64,000 nucleotides of DNA, taken from contig NZ_JBBOBR010000001.1 of assembly GCF_038002165.1 (NCBI RefSeq), positions 434,001 to 498,000 on the forward strand, written 5' to 3'. The position numbers were made by a program, and so were the translations under genes. Below are positions 8,828-17,884 of this stretch, in pieces. This DNA is from Cytobacillus sp. FSL H8-0458. Lineage in GTDB: Bacteria > Bacillota > Bacilli > Bacillales > Cytobacillaceae. Each line of letters opens with the position of its first letter. Position 1 is the stretch's first letter. The notes under the pieces are model-generated. The model had not been told where the DNA came from. It saw nothing but the letters and a program-made list of their open reading frames with translations, and searched no databases.

Positions 8828-10210
8828 TTAATGCCAGCTGTAATTCATTAGTCCGGCAATTTTTTTTGGTATATCCGTATTCTCGAGCACTCCTGTAAAA
8901 GTTTCGCTCCCATTGCCGTAAGCAAATAAAGGGATCATATTGCCGGTATGACCGCCGGTTGAGCTAAGAGATCTTATTGTATTTGTTAAAATTCCCCCAT
9001 GATATTTCTCAGCAATCAGGCTTCCTATTTCCCATGCTGCTAAGTATTGAGGATAAACCTGGCTGTCTTTGTTCTTAAGCTTGCCATTAAATGCCTCAAT
9101 CTCCTGCCCGGTTAAATCAATATTTGCATACTGTTTTAAAACACTCTTCACGCTTTCTGAACGGTAAATGCCCCTATTTTCATCTTTTGCCAATTGGCTG
9201 GCCATATACTGCGGAGACGCCTTAATTTCCTTTAAATGCTGTATATCCAGCGGTTCTGATGCTGATATCCCCATGGTTTCATGATCTGCCACAATCAAGA
9301 CGAGTGTTTCTTTGTCCTTTTTTGCCCATTCGACCGCATACTTGACAGCTTCATCAAATTCAATTGTTTCTTTCCAGATGCCTGTAATATCACCTGCGTG
9401 TGAAGCATGATCAATTCTAGCTCCTTCCGCCATGAGGAAAAATCCCTGTTCTCCTTTTGAGAGTATATCGATCGCCTTTTCAGTCATTTCTTTTAAGCTG
9501 GGTTCTTTGCTGTTCAGTAAATGCCGGTCCAATTTAAAGTTCATATATTCGTCATGGAACAAGCCAAGCAGCTTTGAACCTTTGACATTCAGTAATTCAT
9601 CCCGATTCCCGGCATAGGCATATCCTTGTTGCTTTGCCTCTTTTATTAAATCTCGCCCGCTTTGCTTTTCTGGTGTGAAGTATGCTCTGCCGCCTCCCAG
9701 CAGCACGTCCACCCCGGATTCCAGCTGCTGGCGTGCAATTTCCCCCTGTCCGGACCATCTGTTTGAAACACTTGCTGTAAAGGCTGCGGGTGTTGCATCT
9801 GTAACTGTATTGGTGGATATAACCCCTGCTTTTTTACCGTTTTTCTTGAATAAATCAAGGATACTGTCTGCTTCCTTCCCATCAGGTGTAACTCCGATCA
9901 TCTCATTATTTGTTTTTTTTCCAATTGCAAGTGCCGTACCGCCGGCAGCAGAGTCTGTCACATAATTATTGGCAGATTCGGTATGCACCAGTGCGGTGTG
10001 AGGCAGAGATTCCAGGAACAGCCGCCCATCCTTCCCGTATTCCAGTTTTCTTGCAATCTCAATCTGTCCAATTCCCATTCCGTCCCCAATCATCATAATG
10101 ACATTTTGCGGTCCATTAGTATTTCTTTGATGAGCTATTCCTTCTGCAGGTAAGAAACCAAGAACAATAAGATGAAAAATAACCATGATGTAAATGCATT
10201 TTGCTTTCAT
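8828..10210 (-). CDS. Alkaline phosphatase, exported
   Basis: PhoA-family phosphomonoesterase of about 460 aa, predicted to release phosphate outside the cell. An N-terminal signal peptide (KAKCIYIMVIFHLIVLGFLP, then AEGIAH) is followed by the metal site MIGDGMG, the nucleophile segment VTDSAAGGTALA (catalytic Ser), DHASHAGD, VADHETMG and the late His in TGGHTGN. The frame starts at GTG 10219, but AAAAAGG is spaced better for the ATG at 10210. Bacilli normally have several paralogues (phoA/phoB type), so no symbol is given. No Pho box could be confirmed. Confidence 0.9.
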   Translation of the reverse strand: MKAKCIYIMVIFHLIVLGFLPAEGIAHQRNTNGPQNVIMMIGDGMGIGQIEIARKLEYGKDGRLFLESLPHTALVHTESANNYVTDSAAGGTALAIGKKTNNEMIGVTPDGKEADSILDLFKKNGKKAGVISTNTVTDATPAAFTASVSNRWSGQGEIARQQLESGVDVLLGGGRAYFTPEKQSGRDLIKEAKQQGYAYAGNRDELLNVKGSKLLGLFHDEYMNFKLDRHLLNSKEPSLKEMTEKAIDILSKGEQGFFLMAEGARIDHASHAGDITGIWKETIEFDEAVKYAVEWAKKDKETLVLIVADHETMGISASEPLDIQHLKEIKASPQYMASQLAKDENRGIYRSESVKSVLKQYANIDLTGQEIEAFNGKLKNKDSQVYPQYLAAWEIGSLIAEKYHGGILTNTIRSLSSTGGHTGNMIPLFAYGNGSETFTGVLENTDIPKKIAGLMNYSWH

Positions 10211-10320
10211 AAATCGCACCAGCCTTTTTCTAATTCTTTTTGAATTATTTTTTGAAGAAAGATATTTTTTTACTCAGGCAAAAGCTTGTACTAAATAAAT
10301 GTGAAGCTTTCAAATCTAAG

Positions 10321-10348
10321 TCATATTGTTTTGCAGCAGGCATACATT
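10321..10348 (+). promoter_or_regulatory. Sigma-E promoter of the spoIIIA operon
   Basis: The -35 TCATATT (10321-10327), a 13-bp spacer and the -10 CATACATT (10341-10348) fit the mother-cell sigma-E consensus (kmATATT, CATACAnT). It lies 52 bases before the spoIIIAA start proposed here and agrees with known sigma-E control of spoIIIA in B. subtilis. Confidence 0.8.
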
Positions 10349-10399
10349 TTAAATAATGAGAAGCTAGTCCGAAAGCTGATTGGGAATGGAGGAGCAGAC

Positions 10400-11323
10400 T
10401 TGGAAACGATTATAGCCTTTTTGCCGAAAAAAATTGCCGAACAATTACAGAGAATCCCTCCGAAAATCTTAAAGGACCTGGAGGAAATCAGGGTCCGCAT
10501 TTCGAGGCCTATTGAGCTGACAGCAAGGGGAGTACCGCATTTTCTCCCTTATATAGTTGATTCAGAAGACGCTGTGCATTTATTGAATAAAATAAGCCAT
10601 TTCTCGATTTACACACTCGAGGAAGAGCTCAAAAGAGGTTATATAACGATTGAGGGCGGCCATCGGGTTGGACTTGCAGGAAAGGTCATTCTTGAGCAAG
10701 GCAAGGTAAAGGCGATCAGGGATATTTCCTCTTTTAACATTAGAATTGCCAGAGAGAAAGTTGGCATTGCCCAAAAGCTGATTCCGAGAATTTACAGGGG
10801 TGGCTGGCTGCATACCATGATTATTGGACCGCCGCAGACTGGTAAAACCACATTGCTGCGCGATATTGCAAGAATCATTTCATCTGGTGATCCAAGCAGT
10901 GACCTTCCTGCGAGTAAGGTTGGGATTGTGGATGAACGCTCCGAAATAGCAGGATGTGTGAATGGAATCCCGCAGATGACTTTTGGAAACAGAATTGATG
11001 TCCTTGACGCCTGTCCCAAAGCTGAGGGCATGATGATGATGATTCGTTCCATGAGCCCCGAGGTTCTGGTTGTCGATGAGATTGGCAGGCATGAAGATGC
11101 AGAGGCCATAATGGAGGCGGTGAATGCCGGAATAAAGCTGATTATGACTACACATGGAAATTCACTGGAGGAAATTAAGAGGCGCCCCACTTTACAGACC
11201 ATACTTGAAATGGGTGTTTTTCAGCGATTTATTGAACTGAGCAGAAAAGATGGGCCGGGCAGCATTGTTTGCATTCGAAACGCAGACGGTGCGGGATATC
11301 AGCATCAAGAGGGCGTGATGTAA
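10400..11323 (+). CDS. spoIIIAA: Stage III sporulation protein AA (ATPase)
   Basis: Secretion-type ATPase of the SpoIIIA-SpoIIQ feeding-tube complex between mother cell and forespore. Walker A is GPPQTGKTTLL, Walker B is VLVVDEIG, and ERSEIAG and TTHGNS motifs follow. The frame is open from 10301, but that stretch contains the sigma-E promoter. The TTG at 10400 is preceded by GGAGGA at 10388-10393 and gives 307 aa, the length of the B. subtilis protein. The stop abuts spoIIIAB, implying coupled translation. Confidence 0.95.
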   Translation: METIIAFLPKKIAEQLQRIPPKILKDLEEIRVRISRPIELTARGVPHFLPYIVDSEDAVHLLNKISHFSIYTLEEELKRGYITIEGGHRVGLAGKVILEQGKVKAIRDISSFNIRIAREKVGIAQKLIPRIYRGGWLHTMIIGPPQTGKTTLLRDIARIISSGDPSSDLPASKVGIVDERSEIAGCVNGIPQMTFGNRIDVLDACPKAEGMMMMIRSMSPEVLVVDEIGRHEDAEAIMEAVNAGIKLIMTTHGNSLEEIKRRPTLQTILEMGVFQRFIELSRKDGPGSIVCIRNADGAGYQHQEGVM

Positions 11324-11839
11324 ATGATGAAGCTTATTGGGGCTGTATTTATCCTCATTGCAACCACATGGGCAGGGTTTGAAGCCTCAAGGCACCTGAC
11401 CGAACGGCCGCGCCAGCTTCGTCAGCTTAAATCGGCACTGCAGTCCTTAGAGGCTGAAATTATGTATGGCCATACACCTCTTCATGAAGCATCAAGACGA
11501 CTTTCGGCCCAGCTTTCCAAGCCCTTATCCTGGTTCTTTGAATCCTTTGCAAAAAAACTGACCGATTCCGAGACGACAGTAAAGGAGGCATGGGAAGAAA
11601 GCTTGAAGGAAATATGGAAAATGACGGCCTTTAAACAAGGGGAATTCGAGATTATGAAGCAATTTGGCGAAACACTTGGAAGACATGACCGTCTTTCTCA
11701 GCAAAAGCAGATCATGCTGACCCTTTCCCATCTGGAACGTGAAGAGGCTGATGCACATGACAGACAAGTGAAATACGAGAGAATGGTCAAAAGTTTGGGG
11801 TTTTTATCCGGATTGCTCTTAATCATTTTACTAATGTAG
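11324..11839 (+). CDS. spoIIIAB: Stage III sporulation protein AB
   Basis: Membrane protein of 171 aa, second gene of the operon, starting directly after the spoIIIAA stop. Hydrophobic helices at both ends (residues 3-20 and near 155-171) flank a soluble helical region; the fold resembles type II secretion GspF-like proteins. Required for forespore sigma-G activity in B. subtilis. Confidence 0.94.
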   Translation: MMKLIGAVFILIATTWAGFEASRHLTERPRQLRQLKSALQSLEAEIMYGHTPLHEASRRLSAQLSKPLSWFFESFAKKLTDSETTVKEAWEESLKEIWKMTAFKQGEFEIMKQFGETLGRHDRLSQQKQIMLTLSHLEREEADAHDRQVKYERMVKSLGFLSGLLLIILLM

Positions 11840-11891
11840 GATACGCCGGCTTGATTTGCCGGACGCTGATCAGAGCTTAGGGGGAGAAAAG

Positions 11892-12098
11892 ATGGGCTTA
11901 GAGGTAGATATCATATTCAAGATTGCAGGTGTGGGAATTGTTGTAGCCTTTTTGCATACTATTCTTGATCAGGTGGGCAAAAAAGAATACGCCCAATGGG
12001 TAACTCTTTTCGGATTTATTTATATCTTATTCATGGTTGCTTCCATTGTAGATAACCTTTTCCAAAAAATTAAATCAGTCTTTTTGTTTCAGGGATAA
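11892..12098 (+). CDS. spoIIIAC: Stage III sporulation protein AC
   Basis: Small membrane protein of 68 aa with two hydrophobic helices, the normal size. The frame extends to 11856, but GGGGAG just before the ATG at 11892 sets the start (MGLEVDIIFKIAG). Component of the SpoIIIA channel in the mother-cell membrane facing the forespore. Confidence 0.94.
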   Translation: MGLEVDIIFKIAGVGIVVAFLHTILDQVGKKEYAQWVTLFGFIYILFMVASIVDNLFQKIKSVFLFQG

Positions 12099-12113
12099 AA
12101 GGGGGGCTCAGCC

Positions 12114-12503
12114 ATTGAAATTCTCCAGATAGTCGGATTTTCGCTTGTTGCCACGTTCCTGGCGCTGATTGTTAAGGAGCAAAAGCCGAATTTTGCGTTT
12201 TTGCTGATTGTTTTTGTCGGCTGTGCCATCTTTCTTTTTCTGGTCGACCAAATTTACGCCATTATCCATATGATTGAAAAGATTGCTGTCAATGCAAAGG
12301 TGAACATCGTCTATGTTGAAACCATTTTAAAGATTATCGGAATAGCCTATATTGCTGAGTTTGCCGCCCAAATTACGAAGGATGCAGGACAGGGAGCTAT
12401 TGCAGCAAAAATTGAAATGGGCGGGAAGATTCTAATTCTTGCCATGGCCATTCCGATCCTAACTGTATTAATCGAAACCATTATTCGCATGATTCCGAGC
12501 TAG
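12114..12503 (+). CDS. spoIIIAD: Stage III sporulation protein AD, apparent ATT start
   Basis: Membrane protein with three to four hydrophobic segments and the conserved IVKEQKPNFAFL. Family members begin just before a QIVG segment. Here the frame upstream reads, after the spoIIIAC TAA, AAG GGG GGC TCA GCC ATT GAA ATT, with no ATG, GTG or TTG before the TTG at 12201, which would remove the conserved N-terminus. The ATT at 12114 lies 7 bases after AAAGGGGGG and gives 129 aa, so I place the start there. The gene identity is firm; the start is inferred. Confidence 0.85.
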   Translation: MEILQIVGFSLVATFLALIVKEQKPNFAFLLIVFVGCAIFLFLVDQIYAIIHMIEKIAVNAKVNIVYVETILKIIGIAYIAEFAAQITKDAGQGAIAAKIEMGGKILILAMAIPILTVLIETIIRMIPS

Positions 12504-12590
12504 CCGGCTGCCTGCTGAAATTACAGGCTGCCGGACTGGACAGGCTCATATTACTGGTATTAGATAGGGTCTTTTAAAAGAGGTGAAAAA

Positions 12591-13790
12591 ATGAAGCAAA
12601 GGATGCAGAAAATTTTACGGTTGAGCTTATTTCTATTCTTTTTCCTGACACCAATTGTACAAGCCTCACCAAAGACCGGCGAAGCAGAAGAGACGATATC
12701 CCCGCAGGATTTAATTGAAACCCAGGTGGAGAAGTTAGAACTTAATGAATTAAAAGGATTTTGGGAAGATATCACCACAGAATATGGAGGCTTTTTGCCC
12801 GAGAGTCAAAAGGGGAGTCTCTATGAATTCATAAAAGGAGATAAGGAATTTTCACTAAAAGATTGGGCTGGCGGCGCGATTAAGTTTGTGTTCCATGAGT
12901 TTATAGTCAATGGGAAATTGCTGGGGACTCTGATATTGCTGACGGTGTTCAGCATGTTCCTTCAGTCGCTGCAGAATTCATTTGAAAAAAGTACTGTCAG
13001 TAAAGCTGCCTATTCCATCGTCTTCATGGTGTTAATTATTATTGCACTGAACAGCTTCCATGTTGCGGTCACTTACACAGAGGAAACCATTTCCACCATG
13101 GTGTCATTCATTATGGCACTCATTCCGCTGCTGCTTGCACTGATTGCTTCTTCGGGAGGTGTGGTATCTGCAGCGTTTTTCCACCCGGTGATACTATTTT
13201 TGATGAATGTCAGCGGAATATTTATCCAGTATGTTATTCTTCCGCTTCTATTTTTATCAGCCCTTTTAAGCATTGTCAGCACATTGTCAGAACACTATAA
13301 GGTAACTCAGCTTGCCAATCTTCTCCGGAATTGGAGCATTGGGCTTCTTGGGATGTTCCTGACGGTCTTTCTGGGAGTTATATCGGTTCAGGGAGCATCG
13401 GCCGCGGTTACAGATGGAATAACCATACGGACAGCAAAATTTATTACAGGGAATTTTATTCCGGTCATTGGGAGGATGTTTACAGATGCGACAGATACCG
13501 TAATCAGCGCTTCGGTGCTTTTAAAAAATACTGTTGGGATAGCAGGTGTAGCCATTCTCCTTATTATTGCAGCATTTCCTGCAATCAAAATTTTAATGAT
13601 TGCCTTTATATATAAATTTGCGGCAGCCATTTTGCAGCCGTTGGGGGGAGGGCCGATCATATCCTGCCTGGATATAATCAGCAAGAGCATCATCTATGTT
13701 TTTGCCGCTCTGGCCATTGTCTCCCTAATGTTTTTCCTTAGCATTACAGTTATTATTGCGGCCGGCAATTTGACCATGATGGTCAGGTAG
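12591..13790 (+). CDS. spoIIIAE: Stage III sporulation protein AE
   Basis: Polytopic membrane protein of 399 aa. An N-terminal signal-like segment (residues 5-22, ending VQASP) and a soluble part are followed from about residue 90 by seven or so hydrophobic helices. GAGGTG precedes the ATG. In B. subtilis it is an essential membrane part of the SpoIIIA channel. About 90 bases separate it from spoIIIAD, with no clear terminator. Confidence 0.95.
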   Translation: MKQRMQKILRLSLFLFFFLTPIVQASPKTGEAEETISPQDLIETQVEKLELNELKGFWEDITTEYGGFLPESQKGSLYEFIKGDKEFSLKDWAGGAIKFVFHEFIVNGKLLGTLILLTVFSMFLQSLQNSFEKSTVSKAAYSIVFMVLIIIALNSFHVAVTYTEETISTMVSFIMALIPLLLALIASSGGVVSAAFFHPVILFLMNVSGIFIQYVILPLLFLSALLSIVSTLSEHYKVTQLANLLRNWSIGLLGMFLTVFLGVISVQGASAAVTDGITIRTAKFITGNFIPVIGRMFTDATDTVISASVLLKNTVGIAGVAILLIIAAFPAIKILMIAFIYKFAAAILQPLGGGPIISCLDIISKSIIYVFAALAIVSLMFFLSITVIIAAGNLTMMVR

Positions 13791-13802
13791 GGAGGGAATG
13801 AA

Positions 13803-14435
13803 GTGGATTTCATAAAAGAATGGGTAACCAACATCATATTGTTTGTTCTGCTTGCCACTGTCATAGATATGCTCCTCCCAAGCTCCAAGCTTCAGAAGTA
13901 CACCAAAATGGTGACAGGGCTGCTGCTTATAGCGATTATTCTTACACCGATCTTGAGAATTATATCAAGTGATTTTGAAGAGGCTCTTGTTTCTGTGCCG
14001 GTTTTTGAGGCTTCCGGAGAAAAAAATATGGAAAATTTAATAGAAATGAAGAAAAAAGAAATACAAGCCTCAAGTGATGCATATATTTTAGAACAAATGG
14101 CTGTCCACATGAAACAGGACGCAGAAGAGGAGTTGATGGAACAGTACGGTCTGGAAATTGCTAACATTGATATTTTAGTAGATGAAAGCAGTGATCAAGC
14201 CTTCCCGGATAACCTGCAAAAGGTCATGATCCAACTCAAAGCAGAAGATGCAGAAGCTGAAGCTGTAGAAGTGGTTAAAACAGTGGAAATCAATGCCGGG
14301 AAACCTCTTCCATCCAGCGGGCCCGAACATGAAGACGCAGAAAGAATTGCTTCTCTTCTCGCACAAAAATGGAATGTAGACGCAAACTCAATCGAAGTTC
14401 TGGTAGAAGGGGGGAATATGGACAGGGATGGATAA
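13803..14435 (+). CDS. spoIIIAF: Stage III sporulation protein AF
   Basis: Protein of 210 aa with two N-terminal hydrophobic helices (about 9-25 and 35-52) and a soluble C-terminal domain that belongs to the ring-building fold family of the complex. GTG start at 13803 after AGGGAGGG. Its stop overlaps the spoIIIAG start by 8 bases. Confidence 0.93.
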   Translation: MDFIKEWVTNIILFVLLATVIDMLLPSSKLQKYTKMVTGLLLIAIILTPILRIISSDFEEALVSVPVFEASGEKNMENLIEMKKKEIQASSDAYILEQMAVHMKQDAEEELMEQYGLEIANIDILVDESSDQAFPDNLQKVMIQLKAEDAEAEAVEVVKTVEINAGKPLPSSGPEHEDAERIASLLAQKWNVDANSIEVLVEGGNMDRDG

Positions 14436-15096
14436 TGAAAAAGGTCCTTTCACATGGATAAAGAAAATGATTTCCAAAGATGGACAGTCTGATAAGAAAC
14501 CCGGTAAATTCCATTATTTGCTGCTTGTTCTCCTTTTTGGGGCAGCGATCATGCTGATCAGCAATACGCTGTTTCAAGAAGACAGTTCCACCGGGGATTT
14601 GCCCGTTTTTAAAAATGGAGAAGAAGTGAAGCAGGAGGAAGAGGTGCCGGTATTCGGCCAGCAGAAATCCGGAGGAAATGACACCATTGCCAATTATGAA
14701 AAGGCATATGAAGCCCAAATAAAAGAGGCGCTTGATGCAATCATAGGGGTAGAAGATGCTACTGTGGTGGTGAATGTGGATGCCACAGAGAAGAAAGTCC
14801 TTGAAAAAAACAAAACAACCCAAACTCAGAAAACCGATGAAACAGATCGGGAAGGCGGCAAAAGGAAGGTTGAGGATCAGTCACAGGAGGAACAGCTTGT
14901 GATTGTCCGAAATGGAGAAAAAGAGGTTCCCATTGTCATAGAAACCAAGAAACCTGAAATAAGGGGAGTGCTGGTTGTGGCAAAAGGGGCTGAAAATATA
15001 CAAGTGAAAAAGTGGATTATTGAGGCAGTAACCAGAGCTCTGGATGTTCCAAGCCATAGAGTATCTGTAATGCCTAAAAAAACTAAGGGGGAATAA
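14428..15096 (+). CDS. spoIIIAG: Stage III sporulation protein AG
   Basis: Protein of 222 aa with one transmembrane helix (about residues 30-46) and a ring-building domain in the C-terminal half (IIGVEDATVVVNVDATEKKV to VSVMPKK). In B. subtilis SpoIIIAG forms a large 30-fold ring in the intermembrane space. The insert rich in Lys, Glu, Gln and Thr (near residues 125-150) is the beta-crown region. Starts inside the end of spoIIIAF. Confidence 0.94.
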   Translation: MDNEKGPFTWIKKMISKDGQSDKKPGKFHYLLLVLLFGAAIMLISNTLFQEDSSTGDLPVFKNGEEVKQEEEVPVFGQQKSGGNDTIANYEKAYEAQIKEALDAIIGVEDATVVVNVDATEKKVLEKNKTTQTQKTDETDREGGKRKVEDQSQEEQLVIVRNGEKEVPIVIETKKPEIRGVLVVAKGAENIQVKKWIIEAVTRALDVPSHRVSVMPKKTKGE

Positions 15097-15099
15097 TAG

Positions 15100-15639
15100 A
15101 TGCTTTTAAAGAAACAAACGGTCTGGCTATTAACAATGCTGAGTTTGGTGGTTGTATTATCGGTTTATTATGTAACATCACCGGAGCAAAAAGGCAGTGA
15201 CCTTGCTGGAATGGAAGAAAAGGCAGAGGGCGAAATGGAGTCAGTTGAAAGTGAAGATGGCAAAGCGATCATTACAAACACTGCCAGTGATGAAATGTTT
15301 GAAAATCTCCGCCTTCAGCTTGATGACGAGCGCAGCCGCATGAAGGAAGACCTGCAGGAGGTCCTCGGTCAAACTGACCTTCCTGCCGAAGAAAGAATGA
15401 AGGCAAAAGATCAAATTGATGAATTAAATGAAATCGCTCAAAAGGAAGCGATGCTTGAAACATTAATCAGAGCGATGGATTATGAAGATGTGCTTGTCCG
15501 TGCTGATGGAAAAAAGGTTCAAATTACTGTTAAGGCAAAAGATCATTCAGCTTCAGCTGCAAACAATATCATCCAGGAAGTAAGGAACGAAATTGGTAAG
15601 CTTGAGGCAGTGGCTGTTGAATTCCAGGTTGAAAAATAA
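15100..15639 (+). CDS. spoIIIAH: Stage III sporulation protein AH
   Basis: Single-pass protein of 179 aa: helix at residues 7-25, acidic linker, then the ring-building domain that binds forespore SpoIIQ. It is clearly shorter than B. subtilis SpoIIIAH (218 aa); the difference appears to be in the linker after the membrane helix. Last gene of the operon, followed by a terminator. Confidence 0.92.
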   Translation: MLLKKQTVWLLTMLSLVVVLSVYYVTSPEQKGSDLAGMEEKAEGEMESVESEDGKAIITNTASDEMFENLRLQLDDERSRMKEDLQEVLGQTDLPAEERMKAKDQIDELNEIAQKEAMLETLIRAMDYEDVLVRADGKKVQITVKAKDHSASAANNIIQEVRNEIGKLEAVAVEFQVEK

Positions 15640-15648
15640 TAATTTAGA

Positions 15649-15685
15649 GGGAGCCTGCAAAATTCTGCGGGCTCCCCATTTAATT
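15649..15685 (+). terminator. Terminator of the spoIIIA operon
   Basis: Stem GGGAGCCTGCA / TGCGGGCTCCC with the T-rich tail ATTTAATTTTATTT. Confidence 0.75.
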
Positions 15686-15839
15686 TTATTTGCAGTTTGG
15701 TATCATTGTATAAACTAAAGAAAGTGATTTTGGATGAAATTCGGTTAAATCCCATGAAACATTTCACAAACATTTAGAAAAATATTAGAATGGAATATAT
15801 GACGGATAGAGAAATTATTATCCAGTACCTAATAGAATG

Positions 15840-15869
15840 TTGAAGTTTTATAAGGTCTTATCGTATGAT
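15840..15869 (+). promoter_or_regulatory. Candidate sigma-A promoter of accBC
   Basis: TTGAAG, 18 bp, TATGAT, about 120 bases before accB in the 351-bp gap after spoIIIAH. The remainder of that gap is A+T-rich; I see nothing else in it apart from the spoIIIA terminator. Confidence 0.35.
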
Positions 15870-15990
15870 ATTAGTATCTAGTCATAATTCAAACCATGCA
15901 TAACATCCCATTCGTATGTTTCTATTCTTTCGCAGTGTATGCATACGGGGAAAGGGATTATGATGCAATGAGAAAACAAGGGGTGCCAAA

Positions 15991-16497
15991 ATGTTAAAAG
16001 TACAAGAAATCCGTGAACTGATTAAATTGGTAGATCAGTCAAATATTGATGAATTTGTATATGAGCATGAAGGTTCTAAAATTAAAATGAAGAAAAAAGG
16101 CAATGAAGCAGCCGCAGTACAGCAAGTCCAGCCTGTAGCCGCTCAAGTGTTAGCGCCTGTTCCACAGCCTGTCCAGCCAGCTGCTGTGAAAGTGGAAGAG
16201 CCAAAAGCAGAAGCTCCGGCAGATGCACCTGCAGCAAAGGCTGAAGCCGCGGAAGACTTACATAAGATTGTCTCACCAATGGTAGGGACCTTTTATCAAT
16301 CATCATCACCTGATGCTGATGCATATGTAAAAGCCGGTTCAAAAGTTACAAAAGATTCCATTGTCTGCATTGTAGAAGCAATGAAATTATTTAATGAAAT
16401 TGAAGCAGAAGTAAATGGTGAAATCGTAGAAGTGCTTGTAAAGGACGGCCAATTAGTAGAATATGGCCAGCCACTATTTTTAGTAAAGCCTGAATAA
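15991..16497 (+). CDS. accB: Biotin carboxyl carrier protein of acetyl-CoA carboxylase
   Basis: Carries CO2 on biotin between AccC and the carboxyltransferase in the first step of fatty acid synthesis. 168 aa: a short N-terminal domain ([17 protein letters not shown]), a linker rich in Pro, Ala, Val and Glu (about residues 38-85), and the biotinyl domain with the EAMKLFNEI motif holding the modified Lys. AAGGGGTG precedes the ATG. Followed at 14 bases by accC. Confidence 0.96.
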   Translation: MLKVQEIRELIKLVDQSNIDEFVYEHEGSKIKMKKKGNEAAAVQQVQPVAAQVLAPVPQPVQPAAVKVEEPKAEAPADAPAAKAEAAEDLHKIVSPMVGTFYQSSSPDADAYVKAGSKVTKDSIVCIVEAMKLFNEIEAEVNGEIVEVLVKDGQLVEYGQPLFLVKPE

Positions 16498-16511
16498 GGA
16501 GCGGTTACAGA

Positions 16512-17864
16512 ATGATTAAAAAACTCTTGATTGCCAACAGAGGAGAAATAGCTGTCCGCATTATCAGGGCAGCCCGCGAAATGGGGATTGAATCTGTTGC
16601 TGTCTTTTCAGAAGCTGACAGGGAAGCACTCCATGTTCAGCTGGCAGATGAGGCATACTGCATTGGTCCAACAGCCTCAAAGGACAGCTATTTAAATTTT
16701 ACAAATATAATAAGTGTCGCTAAGCTTACTGGCTGTGACGCCATTCATCCAGGTTATGGATTCCTTGCAGAGAATGCGGACTTTGCCGAATTGTGCAGAG
16801 AATGCAATATTATTTTTGTAGGACCTACACCTGAAGCCATCAGCAAAATGGGCACAAAGGATATTGCAAGGGAAACGATGAAGGAAGCAGGAGTTCCGAT
16901 TGTTCCGGGCTCTAATGGAATCATTAAGGATGCTGAAGATGCTATTCAGCTGGCAGAAAAGATTGAATATCCGGTCATTATTAAAGCGACTGCGGGCGGA
17001 GGCGGGAAAGGGATCCGCGTAGCGCGCAATGAGCAGGAGCTTATAAAAGGAATTACGATCACACAGCAGGAAGCACTGACAGCATTCGGGAATCCTGGCG
17101 TTTACATCGAAAAATATATTGAGGACTTCCGTCATGTTGAGATCCAGGTTCTAGCAGACAATTACGGGAACACCGTCCATCTCGGGGAAAGGGATTGTTC
17201 CATTCAAAGACGTCTGCAAAAGCTGCTTGAGGAAACGCCTTCACCTGCACTTGACGGTGAAACACGCGAAGAGATGGGAAATGCTGCTGTAAAAGCTGCA
17301 AAAGCGGTTGATTATACAGGCGCTGGCACGATAGAATTTATATACGATTATAAAAATCGCAAGTTTTATTTCATGGAAATGAACACACGTATTCAGGTGG
17401 AGCATCCTGTTACAGAGATGGTAACAGGGGTCGATCTAATCAAGGAGCAAATTAAGGTTGCTTCAGGAGAAAAGCTTAATTTCACACAAAGTGATGTAAC
17501 ATTTAACGGCTGGTCAATCGAATGCAGAATTAATGCGGAAAACCCGGAGAAGAATTTTATGCCATCAGCAGGAAGGATCAATATGTATCTGCCTCCTGGC
17601 GGACTTGGTGTCCGAGTCGACTCTGCTGCATACCCGGGCTATATGATTCCTCCATATTACGATTCAATGATTGCAAAAGTGATCACTTATGGCAATACTA
17701 GAGAAGAAGCCATTTCCAGAATGAAAAGAGCATTAAGCGAATTTGTAGTGGAAGGGGTCCATACAACAATCCCGTTCCATCTCAAGCTCTTAAGCCATGA
17801 AAATTTTGTGGAAGGGCAGTTTAATACGAAATTTCTTGAATTGCATGATGTAATGAATTCTTAA
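16512..17864 (+). CDS. accC: Biotin carboxylase subunit of acetyl-CoA carboxylase
   Basis: ATP-dependent carboxylation of biotin on AccB. 450 aa, usual length. N-terminal [15 protein letters not shown], the ATP-grasp glycine loop [12 protein letters not shown], and the active-site [15 protein letters not shown] are all present. AAGGAGCGG lies before the ATG. With no acyl-CoA-specific biotin carboxylase elsewhere in the window, AccB/AccC might also serve the carboxyltransferase at 53227; that is speculation. Confidence 0.97.
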   Translation: MIKKLLIANRGEIAVRIIRAAREMGIESVAVFSEADREALHVQLADEAYCIGPTASKDSYLNFTNIISVAKLTGCDAIHPGYGFLAENADFAELCRECNIIFVGPTPEAISKMGTKDIARETMKEAGVPIVPGSNGIIKDAEDAIQLAEKIEYPVIIKATAGGGGKGIRVARNEQELIKGITITQQEALTAFGNPGVYIEKYIEDFRHVEIQVLADNYGNTVHLGERDCSIQRRLQKLLEETPSPALDGETREEMGNAAVKAAKAVDYTGAGTIEFIYDYKNRKFYFMEMNTRIQVEHPVTEMVTGVDLIKEQIKVASGEKLNFTQSDVTFNGWSIECRINAENPEKNFMPSAGRINMYLPPGGLGVRVDSAAYPGYMIPPYYDSMIAKVITYGNTREEAISRMKRALSEFVVEGVHTTIPFHLKLLSHENFVEGQFNTKFLELHDVMNS

Positions 17865-17884
17865 AGACTTGTGGAGGTGCTAAG

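Noticed and set aside
14290..14823. 177-codon reverse-strand frame over spoIIIAF/AG
   Set aside because: Shadow of two sporulation genes with overlapping ends; no ribosome binding site or family.
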